A stretch of DNA of 64,000 bases from Allolobophora icterica (lineage: Eukaryota > Annelida > Clitellata > Crassiclitellata > Lumbricidae). Below are positions 46,901 through 60,300 of the stretch, in pieces (the first letter of the stretch is position 1; each line of letters begins with the position of its first letter). Under the pieces are notes generated by a model that saw nothing but the letters and a program-made list of their open reading frames with translations, was not told the origin of the DNA and ran no database searches. The stretch covers positions 56,646,190 through 56,710,189 of the forward strand of contig OY744607.1 of NCBI GenBank assembly GCA_963556255.1, in the 5' to 3' direction. The translations under genes and the position numbers were made by a program.

Positions 46901-49900
46901 CACTGCCACCTACCCACTCCAGTCCTACCCATCTGTAGAAAGTATAAATCTACCGGTACCAATTACTAACCGTGTAGACCATGTTTCCGAGGAACAAGTA
47001 ATCGCCGACTTTGCCATCTTTAAAAGCAACATCTACAAAATTGAAAGGAATTACACATGAACTAATACTGATGTTACATTTTTGGGTACTGACTTACGAT
47101 ACTACCACAGCCTAACTTCTTCCATAAGCTACTGCATTTCCAATGTCTTTCCTTACAAATAAGCATTCTTGATTATGCTTAAACACGATTTGACCATCAA
47201 CTGATGCATCGTGCACTAAGATAATGACCCCAGAGAGGTCATGAGAATGTACCAATATGCAATCCAGCATTTAAGCAACTGTGTTCCACAATCAACTACA
47301 AGGGGACATGGTACCCAATTGTGGAACATGGTAGCCAATTGGTTAGAGCACTCGCCTTTTAACTTGGAAAGCCTCCCCTGAAACGGTTACTGTATAGGGA
47401 CCTTGAGCAAGTCCTTCATTCATAATTGCTCAGCACCATCGATCGATGCATGGTCATTACACAGTGGTGCTTCACAAGTGCACATTAATAATAATAACAA
47501 TAATAACAATCTAGTAAGCGCTGTTAGAATTGTCTACCTTGCAGTAAAGCAGTGACAGTCAACCAGAAGAGCAGAATGGAATGGTAAACGGCATTTAAGC
47601 ACCACAGCCAGAAGACCTAACAACATAACAAAAGAATTCATGATGATAAATAAATGAACGGCTAATCTAATAAAATCTAATCTAATCAGAAGAGTTCTTT
47701 AGTCAGTATAACAAAAAGCAAAGCATCAGAGTCCGGTCAAAACCCAGACAGTCAATCTCTGTACAGTAGGCATCCTACTATTCTAGATGGCAAATTGGAT
47801 ACACTGCTACCCTGGATTCAGAGGTCATCAGGGAGCTATAAAAGTCATCAGGGAGCTATAGAGGTCATCAGGAAGCTACAGAGGTCATTGGGGAGCAACA
47901 GAGGTCATCAGGGAGCAATAGAGGTCATCAGGGAGCTATGGAGATCATCAAGCAGCTATAGAGGTCATCAGGGAACTATAGAGGTCATCAAGGAGCTATA
48001 GAGGTCATCAGCTGACAATGATATGCAATATCCAATCCAAAGTGACAAAACACAGGGAATCCATCTCCAATCAAAGCAGGATTTGAAAGAAATGCCATTA
48101 AACAGCGTACCGTAACTAAAGCGAACGTACCCTAACATTGAAGAATTCAGAGTTCTGTGAGGATTTGTAAAGCCCGGGAAATCGAAGCATACTCTTGGCA
48201 CTGCAGTATCGGTCAAACAAACCAATCGCCAATGGAGGGGCCGCTGTAAAGATCTGAAACAAGACACAACAATCAATCACCAATAATCTAACAGCTGTAA
48301 GAAACCATCACAAGGTGGTCAAAAACAGAGCTCAAAAGAGATATAGTCTTTGTAAAGCTCTTTGACAATACACATAAAACTACCCAGTTATATACAACAG
48401 GATCCCACTGACAGTCACCTAATTCCTGCATATAAACTGTTATAGTAGGTAACTAGTGCACAAATTAAAAATGTACATAATAATGTTCAGTTTCTATAAC
48501 TGAAAATAAAATGATCTTTAAAATTCACTTAGTTACAGCAATCACATAAAGTATCAACATGCTTTTGACAGGTGTGAAGTGGATAAGTTGGTGGATAAGG
48601 AATTGAACATTTTTGGTTCAGAGCTCTACCAGGATCGGGTTCACCTCCTATTAGTGCAGACAAGACTAGATAAACAGCTTTGTTGTTGAAAAACCAGTAA
48701 ACAACCTAGAGTATCAAAACTTTAAGTAAAGCTGAAAGATGTCCTAAGAAATGAAACAGATCACCCACATTATTTGAAGACTGTCCCCAGATAAAAAAAA
48801 CAAAAAGCAGTAAAATAACTAGATACACCAGACATTTCATGGCAGTACGTCCAATTCTCACAGCTTACAGAAATCAATTTTGACATTTTCTTACCTGGTT
48901 AATCACATGTTTAAATCCATATCACTCTATGGTCTAGGCTATAGTTGTATTGCCAGACAATTATGTCTCGTAATAACATAGCAGGTAAAACCGTCATAGA
49001 GATTTTATTCCCAGACAAGTCTAGTAATAAAGTTACTAGTAAAACTGTCAGAGAGACTTAATTGTCAGCCAACAGCTTAATTCTGCAACTTAATTGTACT
49101 GTAACTTACTTAATTGTAAGATTTAATTCTTGCAGTGAAGTTACAGGTAAAACTGTCAAAGAGACTCACAACATTGTAGAGACCAATCGTCCATCTTTCA
49201 AAGACAATTTGGCCGGAAAAACAGCTCAGTGTCGCAAACCAGAACTAAAACAAGAAAACGGAAACTAATCATCTAACATAATCTGATAAAGTACGTAGTG
49301 ATAAATCAGACCAAGTCAGCTCAGAAGTAGACAGCTGAAAAATAAATAATCATTGTTTTAGTAAGACAAGAGGAAGGTCATGTAAAGCTAGATACAGGTC
49401 ATCATGCAAGTGGTTTGTCCTGCTATACTTAAGGCCAAAGGCTCACTGCACATAAGTTAATTTTCCCAGTGAGCTGAAAAGGTCATCTCTGTCATGGTAA
49501 AGCATTCGGACTTAAGTCATTCCAAACTCTGGATGGCAATCCTTTGATAGGGGGCTGTGAATGTGCACAGGAGCTACTCAGACCCTGGGTTATCAAAAAA
49601 CTGTTTGCCCTTGGATGAATTTTTTGTTCTTAATGCCATGAACACCATGTCATCTAGCATAAGCTTTGTGAGGTACTTGAATGATGCTCTATTATGTGTC
49701 CACATATCATCACGTCCACTGAAATATCATTAAGCACACAATGTCCGAAAATCTTAACCTGCAGACAAGTATTCAGGAATAACTCGTTCAGGGGTCATTA
49801 CATGGAGTTCAGGGGTCATTACATGGACTGCCAGCAGGCATGAACCTGCAATCGTCGAATTACAGAGTGAGCATGCTGTGGAATGAACGTGATGAATAAG

Positions 49901-50138
49901 AAGGTGAAGGAAGGAATATGCCTTCAATTGAATGACTCAGTTGACGAAGCTGACCTCGATGAAGTACAGACAGATGTTCTTGTAGAAAGAGTAGAGGATC
50001 AGTTTCGTCAGGCGATGGTAGCTCCATGCTCCATGAACCAGAAGCAACTTATTCAGGTATCGGAACTAAAACCAATCAATGAATCAATCAGCAAATCAAT
50101 CACAGCCAGAAAATCTCATCAATCAATCAGCCAATCAG

Positions 50139-50205
<67 letters not shown>

Positions 50206-51291
50206 CTCAATTAGTCAATGAATCAGTCAATGAATCAGTCAAAGAACCAGCCAACCAGTAAATCAGTAAACAAACTAGTCAACAATTGTCTAACAAGCGA
50301 GCAACTGAACTTGCAACTAATTTGCAGTTAATTAATTTTTTTTTACTAATAATGAAAACTACTATGAAACATTATATACTAGTAAAGTAAGCAATCACCT
50401 GACAAGTGAGCAACTGAACTTGCATCTAATCTGCAGCTAATTAAATGTTTTACTAATAATGAAAACCAACATAACAATTTAAATACCAGTAAACAAGCCA
50501 GCAAATTAATCACTCTTGCAATACATGCATTTCTGACATCAGTATCTCAAGGACAAGACAACGCTTCTTTCATTCCAATACCTGCGCTATTGAGTAATCG
50601 GATGCACAGGCTGCTTGTAATCCTTCAACACCTGATATGCCAATACCAACATGAGCTGCCTACAGAGCAGAGGTCATCAGAAAACAATCAGTTAAAGTCA
50701 ACCAGAGATTAATTATCAGAGACAATAATCTAATCTAATCAAACGACTTCTATAGCGCCACTAACATAACCCACAAGGCATCAGTCAATGGTTGCTTGAA
50801 GTGAATACAAATAATTGTACAGGTAACAGTTACCTTGAGAAAAATGATCTACCACCCAGGCAAATATTATTCAGGTATTGTTCAGATAATAATCAAGGAG
50901 GTAAAACCTATTGTAATTTTAAATTTATATAGCATCACTTCAAGAATGACTCATCAGAGGCGCTCCCAACCTAACACAATTGAACCACGATAGAACAGAA
51001 TGGTCTTCAAGCACTTGCGGAAAAAAGGAAAACCTATGAAGTTAATGACATGGTAATTGTTAACTTATTACACCTCTTCATCCAATATCAGTTGAATTGA
51101 CCTTCACAGAGCATGTGAAAAGCGTATGTCAAACGTGCTTCTACGACCTGCATTAGAGTTGCACACTATGCCAGCTCTCACTTCAAACTCAAGCCTCCAT
51201 GACCTTGATGCATGCATATATACACCAGGGTTGATTTTTGCAATGCCATTAATGCAGGCACACTCCCTCCTGCATCAGTCATATACACACA

Positions 51292-51330
<39 letters not shown>

Positions 51331-54300
51331 ATACAAATATACATACATACAAACATACCATTCTGTACATACAAACATACACACAAACATACATATATAC
51401 ATACAAACACACATGCATACATACAAACATACATACATACAACATACATATATACACATATACCATTCTGCTTGATTGTGGTTTCATATTTTCAGGGCAG
51501 ACATGCCTCTGATAACTTTCTCTTGCAGTGGTGCTTAATAAATTTGTAATTACATATGGAATTATAATGACAATCAAGTGTCCTATCCCACATACCTGAA
51601 TCATGCCAACATCATTAGCCCCATCGCCCACTGCCAAGGTGATGGCATGGACCTGTGACCGTACCAAATCCACCAGCTCTGCCTTCTGCAGTGGTGAGAC
51701 ACGACAACAGATGACGGCCTTACACGAAACGGCAATGTCAAGAAAGTCACGACGACATTCATATGACAGCGCAAATTTCAGCGACTGCAAAACAGAAATT
51801 ACATATAAAGAGAAAGCGCTAATGGAAAGATAGAACAGAGAAAAGCCCCAACGGTTAATTGGAGACAGAGACTGATGCTCACAATTAGTAAATTATGCTT
51901 TGAAAACATATGCACCTATATAAAAGACCGATGTAAACAATCAGTCACCTGCCATTAGAAATAACTGAGTGAAACTGAAGAGAAGTCTCACCTTTCCGTC
52001 AATTACGAGGCCAACGTCATTCTCTTGGTGAAGATGAACTCCAAATGTCTCATTGATGTGTTTCTTCAATGTCTCCCTCATACACTGCACACAAGTAAGA
52101 TAGTAAAGCCATCTACATGTAAACTAGCATAAGGTATGGTGAGGTAAGGTAAGTGAACAGTACATGCCAGAGGTTCCTAAAAAGCGTCATGCAAATTTTC
52201 AGAGAGAGATATATATATATATGTAATTTATGTATGTCTGTGTGTGTGCGTGCGTGTGTGTGTGCACACACTCATACATACATTTAACAAAAGCCTTTAC
52301 CAACAACTGTTATTCGAGACAGCAGACCTATGGTAGAGAGTCATGTTGGCTAAAGTGCAAATGCTACTTGCTAACTGGTGGCTTTTTCTAAGCAGAACCC
52401 TGGTCCCTTTTGGGTCTGCTGTTTGTTTGTTCCCCAATGCTATGCCAATATTTCCTGCTAAACTGTATTTCTTTTTTCGATTTTTTTTATCAATAGACGA
52501 AGATAATATATGACAAACGAAGAAGAAATAACAATAATAATTCAGAAGCAAGCCAACTAGTTATGCCAGGAACACTAATAACCAGTCAACCAGTTATGCC
52601 AGGAACACTAGTAACCAGTCAACCAGTTATGCCAGAAACACTAGTAACCAGTCAACCAGTTATGCCAGGAACACTAGTAACCAGTCAACCAGTTATGCCA
52701 CGAACACTAGTAACCAGTTATGCCACGAACACTAGTAACCAGTCAACCAGCTATGCCAGGAACAGTAGTAACCAGTCAACCAGTTATGACAGCAACAGTA
52801 CTAAACTTATTTCTAGTAATCATTGAACAAAGTTTTGCTTACATCAAGGCTGTCTTCATTCAGGGTAATTACGAGCATCGTCTGTGTAAGAAGCCGACAC
52901 GAGTATCCAATGTTGACAGCCGTTTCCTGTTTGTCTCCCGTCAGAACCCAGATCTTAATCTCTGCCTTCGACAGACTGGCGATTGTATCCGGAACTCCCT
53001 AGCACAAACCAGAAATTCAACATTTAACGAGACCTCAATCTATTATTATACAATTATATTAATTAAGACTAAAAACGTTCGGCGCATCTGGCCCAACAAT
53101 GAACTCTGTGTTCCAGAACTTTCGATCAAAATCTTCAAATACACCATATAAAGACTACATAGATGAAGAGCTGAACAAGAAAATGACATATGATCATTGA
53201 TCACCCATGCAACATCTGTTTCATATAAGTCAACAACTCAGATAGTCATAAGTACGGTAAGTAAGATAGTAAGTTAATAAACAAGTAAGTAAGGTACGGT
53301 AAAGGAAGTCAAACTAAGTAGCAGTTGTATCCAACCTCTTGTAGTTTGTCCTCAATTGCTGTTGCTCCAAGCAGCTTCAAATTCTAAAACAAGTATTTAG
53401 GAAAATTTATCAAAGCATAGAAATATAAACAGGAAAATTTATCAAAATATAAGTAGCAGTGTTTATGAAAATTTAGCAATTCATAAGATATACCTAGCAG
53501 TTTATAAAGCAACTCAATTACAATAAAAATAACAGTTTTTTTAATTAACCGATTAATGACGAGAGAGATTAGCTTTCCATACATTTTAGTGCACGCTCAT
53601 CATCAAAGTGTTTAAAAGCTAATTCGTAAAATATAAGTAGTATGAATTCAGTCTCTTTAAGCCTCTTCTAGCAGTTTTAAAATTTTCAAACAGTAACAAA
53701 TTATAAAATACGCAATGTGTGCATGCGTAGGTGTACCTTCCAGTTCTACGAGCATTGTTTTGCTTGCACTATTTAGCAAGAGTCTAGATACATACATAGG
53801 CCCACATGTAATTAGCAATCAAACATTTCTCCATTCTCAGTGAGATTCGATTTGTAATAATACTGAACACTCTCTGAAAAAACCCGCTCTCACGAGGTTT
53901 CCACAAAACCAAATTTTGGTTTATCTTGCAGTTTTGCTTAGAAACAATCAACATGTGACATCTGATGCATATTGTCATAGAATTTAATAGAATAGATTTG
54001 ATAAGATTAACGAAGTTTAAACAACCTTTTGTAATTTGCCATTTGAAGAGCCCGTGAGAACATCAATACAAAATATGGGTCTACAACAGCCTACGGAATT
54101 CTAATTCTGTTATTAATTCGTAACTTCAATAGGGCCAGTGTCTAATGCACAAGGTATCAATTGTTGATGTATCATGTTGTGATTCACGTTGATTTGTCAT
54201 TACCCTATTTGTCGTGATTGGCTTTTATTTGTCACTACCCTATTGTCGCGAGTGGTTTTTATTTGTTACCCTATTAGCATTAGGATATTCAGCACTTTCA

Positions 54301-57300
54301 CAAGGTTCTTACACAGCGCTATATTAGTTGGTTAGATAAGTAAGCAACTTTTAATACGATAATTCATTAATGAGATTATCAATGGGGTATACAAACGTTA
54401 CTGGAATAGATTGTCAGTTCTCCTGATTGTTTTATTTCTGACTAACTGCTCAATTCATAACCTGCCTTTTCGATAAGTTCACCAGCTTCTTCAATTTTCC
54501 TTTCCCTGTCGATGATGGAAGTGCTGGCCGTGTAGTAAATGCCTTTCCACTCCTGGTAGAACTCTTCCGATACGTCCGCGCTTGCAATGCACAAAGTCCG
54601 AAGACCTGGAGAAAAAATATCAGCCCTAGTTGTAACTGTAAATTTATGTAGCACCACTTCAAAAGGAAACTCATCAGAGGCATCACTGACCGATCAACAC
54701 AAAACCACAATCAAACAGAATGGTTTTCATACAAGTTACGGAAGAGAAGCATTGAAGAAAGGACTCATGTTCTTTAAAGAAACCATTCTTCTCACACTTT
54801 TATATAACTACTCCTTCTCATGTATTACACCATCTTCGTGGAAAAGTCTTCCATTGCATTTACATGCAGTTGCACTCGGCCCGGTGCAGAAAACATTCTC
54901 AACTTGTCTTAAAACGCATTTGTTTAGATCAGTCAGAGAGCCATGTGTTCAGCACTTTTGTGACGTACTTAATACATACATAAATACATACTCATGCAAT
55001 ATTAGCAACCTCTATAAAAATGTTCTCACGCTGTTGGAAGAGTGCCAGGTAAACTTGCCATTCGAATGATTCACTTCAGTATTTCAGTCAGGGTCAAAAG
55101 CCACTATGTGGTGTAAGGGAAATAATTTAGTAGAAACTTTACGCCGACTTTTCAGCCAAATACTGAATTTAAATGTTTCTCGATAGCACGGCATAAACGA
55201 AACGAATCGTTACGACTTAATTACACGTTCCATCAGCAGTGGTCCTCAAGAACATGAGCGTAAGGTCAAAGCATCTTCAGCTCCAGTCACAAAGCAAGCT
55301 GACTGGATAACTGGTAGCTCATGGTAAAATGAGCACTTTACCAATCAGCCGTCATTTGTCCAGCAGCAGTGGTTCACTGGAAAAGTACTTGCCTTGTAAT
55401 GCAGAGTGTATAGGTTAAAATTTTCTTTATGAAGATACCCGGTAGTCAGATTACCAAGAGTTGCAAATGCTTCCAGATGTTCGAGCGTAATGTCCTTGTA
55501 CGGCTGCTGGTCTGGTGCAAGTCTCTCATATATGACAGTGTCCTACAAACGGCAAAATATTTAAATGTTTAACTGATCAATCAGTCTTCTTATGACAAAG
55601 GTCGCAGAAACTTAACTAACAACAGTCTCCTCCCAACCGATCACTACATTTCCACAGAAACTAATGGTCTGCAAGTTTTAAAACAGACCTTGTACCTCCT
55701 GCAGACACTAAACAACAGTCGCTTGTAAGCTCTCTTGGCTTCAACTCTGCATCTAGCATTTAGCTGCATCAGCCTGTCAAGGTAGCATGAGGTATAACAT
55801 GCCTGGACAACCTTCACTGGTGAATGACCAAACCAAAATTGGGAATTTCCCAAGGGCCATGTGGAATTTGTGTTTTGGAATTTGTATTGGGGCAGAAGAA
55901 ATCGGGTTAGTATGAATGGAATGGTAGTGAGCAATTCATAATACTTTGGCTTACCTTGTCTGGTGCCAAGACGTTGGCAGGTGTGACGAAGCAATACTTC
56001 ACAAACCCACCACTGAACTGGGCTTCAAATGCAAGTTCATCAATTATATAGCTATCAAGCGGACCAGCATCACATGCCACCATGACTTTCTTGAAGAGTC
56101 CATGCTTAAGTTTTGCAAAGTTTCAACTGTAGGCTATCAGATCATGATATCTATGAGTACACGATCATAAGAGAGGTTTAAGTACCAACCGCTCCCTTGA
56201 CCATAAGTCTGATGGTTCCATCCGGTGTTCGCACGATCACAGACATACGCTTCCGTGTGCTCGTGAACTCAAGTACGTTCAGTATCTCGTAGGTTTCTTC
56301 CACTCCCATCTGAATTTAAAAAAAAACATAAATGAGAATCTAAAATAATAGCTTTCGTCAGATATTCTGACTTACAACAGTTTATACTTTATACCAGAAT
56401 AAGAGCTCATAGTGTAATACTTAAAATTGTAGTTGTAACTGAATATTTATATAGCACCTCAAGCAAAAGTAGATGAATCAAAATTCATAATCCACTAGAA
56501 AAGCTAAAGGTCAAAATCCAACCGATTAAGAAAAGTGGCCATGTTAAGCAGCCGTCTGAGATTCTTAAAAGAAATTTACAAATAGTCAGATACACATATA
56601 TATTATATTCTGTCAGTTCTCTCTACTGTTATTCATAACGAAACGTATTATTCACAGCTAAACTAATTATTCACAGCTAAACTAATTATTCATAACTAAA
56701 CTTATTATTCATAACTAAACTTGTTATTCCGAGCTAAACTAATTATTCCGAGCTAAACTTATGACTTGTCTGTCCCAAGTTGCTTACCCACTGCAGCTCA
56801 ACTCCTAGTTTCTTGCGCTATTTTGACAGACCACTCAGACAGATTATGATTCTGGGTACAATTTCACTTGAAGCAACCATCGACTGGTGCTTCATGCATT
56901 AAGATAAAAGTCATCAAATTTTATATCGGCTGCCACGACTGGTGTGATAAGGTACAGCAAGGTACGTTTATCGCAGTGAACAACAGTCTTGATGTGCATC
57001 CTGGACATTGAAGAATATTTTTCCTGAAGCAGAAACATGACGAGCTGCTCGGTAATCCTACTCCTCGAGAGAGAGTTTTCTTATGCTGGCTTAACACGAA
57101 CTGAAACTAACCACTTTCAAACAGACACGATCTGGCAGACGAGTGTCAAAGACAAATCCCAGACTCTTCGCTCCTTGGACCAACGCGAGCTCATCTGAAA
57201 ATTACGCAGAACAGGGTCACCAGAACAATTCTCACAAACACGTGAACCCACATATGCAGTAAAATTACCTCAGTTGTAATCCACCACATGCAGTACACCT

Positions 57301-60300
57301 TTGTTCTAGAAGGTGGTCTATTCAGTAGCAGGCTTGGAATGCAAGCCAACGATTTTGGGTTTGAGCCTACTAAGTGGACTCTGTGCAATGTAAGTAAGTA
57401 AGTTGTCAATTTGCCTGTACGAACCAGTCTCTATCGGGAAGCCGTAGAATTTGGTACCAGTGTAAGCGGGAAGTAAATGTCAAGTACACTGGCTCCATGT
57501 GCAGGATCTTGAGATTCATCTATTATCGGTTCAAGGGGCAGACAGAAGTAACGGAGCTTATCTTCCGTTATGGGATGTTGGGCATTTACCTTTTTCTAAC
57601 AGCACAGCCAAACTATGACAGTCTTCGACCTCCAGAGGTGGATTCCTGATGCAGAGCAAAAAAGAGAACATTTCTTCCAGAGTTCTGTTTCAAATTGTGA
57701 CCACAGTGTTTCTGCATCCTTAACACTTTAACGATAAGAGCGTACTAAAAGCACCCAGTGCAAGCACGTCGTTAAAGTGTTAAGACTATTTTATCATAAT
57801 TACAATGCTTATTACAGTTATGATGCTTCCAATTTAGACTATCACTTCCTTGATTAAATGCATAGGAGTTTTTAACCTGTAAGAAAGAGCGCATTTCCAG
57901 AATAGCCAACTCTTTCCACTCGCTTAAGTTCAAGGCCTGTCCACTTTAGTTTTCTTGCTTCAATTAGTTTCCATTTTCCCCAAATTCAAAGCCTTAGCTC
58001 ATCCTTAACTGGAACTGCATAGAAACAAAATCACTTTTGGAGAATATCCAACCTGGACTGGAAGCCTGGTAATTAATTTCCATTGTTCCATCAGGATCTC
58101 TCTCTGGAACAACCGTGTGGCAGACGGCCAACAATGTCAGAAAGTCCCGAATAATAGGAGAAGTTAACTGTGTACAACAATGCAAGAATAATTATTACAA
58201 TCAACACTTCACGATATTATTCTGATGTTGCATTATATAATTAGCTACATACATGCAAACATATATGGATACATACATACAATGTTGGGTTTGACATTTT
58301 GTTGCAATTCAAAATAAAGCAAGGATCAAGTATTCTTAGTTCATACTTCAAACAGTCCAGTCAGTTAGTAAGTAGGTAGGTAATTCTTAAATTACTGGCA
58401 TTCAGACAAATTATATATACAAATATACATACACATGAAATTTGTTATCATAGATATCATTACATTGACACTCTTCTAACCCTAGCTGTCACTATGCTTT
58501 TGTCATGCTTTTGTAACGTTGAAGTCAAAAATCTGACAAAAAGACCCTGCAACACTGACACCCTATGCATTACGATAATGGAACAATGGATGTCTTTAGT
58601 TTAGACAACAGAAGCAATTAACACAATTCAGATCGCTTGACTCACGTGATTCTTTAAGTTTTCGACCAGCATTGGATCGCAGAATTTCTCAGTTGACTCC
58701 AAGTCATCTCTGAAATCATAAAATTTGCAGTCAACCTTTAAATCTCTACAATGAACAGCAGCTTAAGCATTACAGGCCAAACAGAACAATTAAGCAGACT
58801 AATATCAAGCACTAATATCAGAACTATCTGCGAAAGCCGCTATCTGCATCTACTTCTCGCTCATTGCGCTCTGTGAATCGGCTTGATCTTTTTGTTCCCA
58901 GGGCTAAAACTGGCTTGGCCCAGCACCGGGCGTTCACAGTAGTGGGTCCCACGATCAGGGATGACCTTCCCCCTCTGCTCAGGGCCAAACTAATGACTGG
59001 ATTTTCCTCATCAGCCTCGCATTCCCTAAAGGCATTTCTGTTTCCCCGGAGCTTCTGTGCTGAAAGCGCCCCTGAATACCGGTAGTTATTTGCAAAGAGG
59101 CACTTTATAAATTTCTAGATGCCATACAATACTAAGTACATTTTCAGTAACTTAGCAAGGTACTTCAAAGGTACTATATTAATTTAATGATACACACATG
59201 CATACATACATACATACATAGATACATGCATGCATACTTACATGCGTATTATGTATCACTGTTTCTCACTGGCTTTCCAACATCTGGATCGCTCTTCACC
59301 TGGCACTTCAGATTCGCATTTCTGTGCGACTGCACGCGTTAAGAACATTCGTAATAGTGATAATAATAATAATAATACGTATAAACACATACATTACATA
59401 GTACACAGGTACATATAATATATACATCCAAACATGCATAAGATGTTTTTCATCCTTAAAAGAATGAAACACAGAGAAAATTCTGCAGAGGACATACCCA
59501 TAGCAGAGGCCTGCAATTGTGCACTTGCGGAATTCCATGATGTTGCGAGTCAAGGTCCCAGTCTTATCCGAGAAGATGTACTTCACCTTTCAAGAAAAGT
59601 TTCCACCAGAATTGTTTTACAACCATAACTTTCAAATATAATTTTTATATGATTTAATTGAATAAAAAGGTTAAATGCCTTAAGGTAAAATCGACTTTGC
59701 AATATTAAATTTGCTTCTGCAGCTACACGACTCATAGAAAAAATGGCAATTTCATTAAAAAAAATCAAGATAACGTAAAATTAACGTAATAGCACCCATT
59801 CGCCACTTCCTTCAACCAACAGAAGTCCAACAGATGTCCTCAAATTTGTTCCTGAAAACTAACATCAGTTCAATTTCTGAACAACCACTCCTTATACGCC
59901 ATCAGTTCTGCATGAAGCTTTGGGGTTCAAAAGCCAAAATCAAAGACCAAGATTTGGGTTAAACAACTTTATGAAATGGAGCCACATTCCTCATTCTCTG
60001 TTCACATCAAACCAACCTGACCTAGTTAATTTATCATCTGACCTGGCCCAATTCTTCGTTGAGATTAGAAGTTCGAGCAACGGCTGGTGTGTTACTCTCC
60101 TCATGGTACATTTCTATATCCTAGAAATTATTCAGAGAATTCATTCAGAGAATTAGAAATAGCTGCCACCTGGTGAAATAAAACACAAGAAAATGCCGAA
60201 CAAATGCTAAACTTTGCAACTAGCAAGAGATTTATAACAAATAAAATCTAATAGTTCCAACCAAAGTATAAATGACATCTCAGGAATAAAAAATAGATTA

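Noticed and set aside
46653..46969. Open frames on both strands encoding Ile-His-Pro-Ser or Trp-Met-Asp-Gly repeats
   Set aside because: They are translations of the (TCCA)n array, whose period keeps all frames free of stops.
49788..49860. tRNA gene candidate near 'gcaggcatgaacctgcaatcg'
   Set aside because: Only a B-box-like segment on the - strand is present. No acceptor stem or anticodon arm can be drawn, so it is at most a SINE fragment.
49883..50221. + strand open frame of 112 codons with a plausible acidic N-terminal half
   Set aside because: It is antisense to ATP8A exon 50065-49955, whose - strand translation matches a conserved membrane segment. The 3' half is the (AATC)n microsatellite.
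51126..51512. Overlapping open frames rich in Thr-His or Cys-Val-Tyr
   Set aside because: They are products of the (CA)n/(ACAT)n array; only the - strand part from 51784 to 51596 is a real ATP8A exon.
52558..52797. CRISPR-like regular array
   Set aside because: The units are contiguous with no unique spacers, and the surrounding genes are eukaryotic. It is a minisatellite.
55950..56060. - strand open segment ending at a good donor ('ccagacaag|gtaagc')
   Set aside because: Its translation does not match any P4-ATPase segment. Exon 56309-56190 joins 55542-55455 in frame without it and restores the conserved KGAD.
59255..59310. Possible extra ATP8A exon
   Set aside because: An acceptor-like 'gccag' exists, but the in-phase frames reach stops before a usable donor, and the flanking exons already join in frame.
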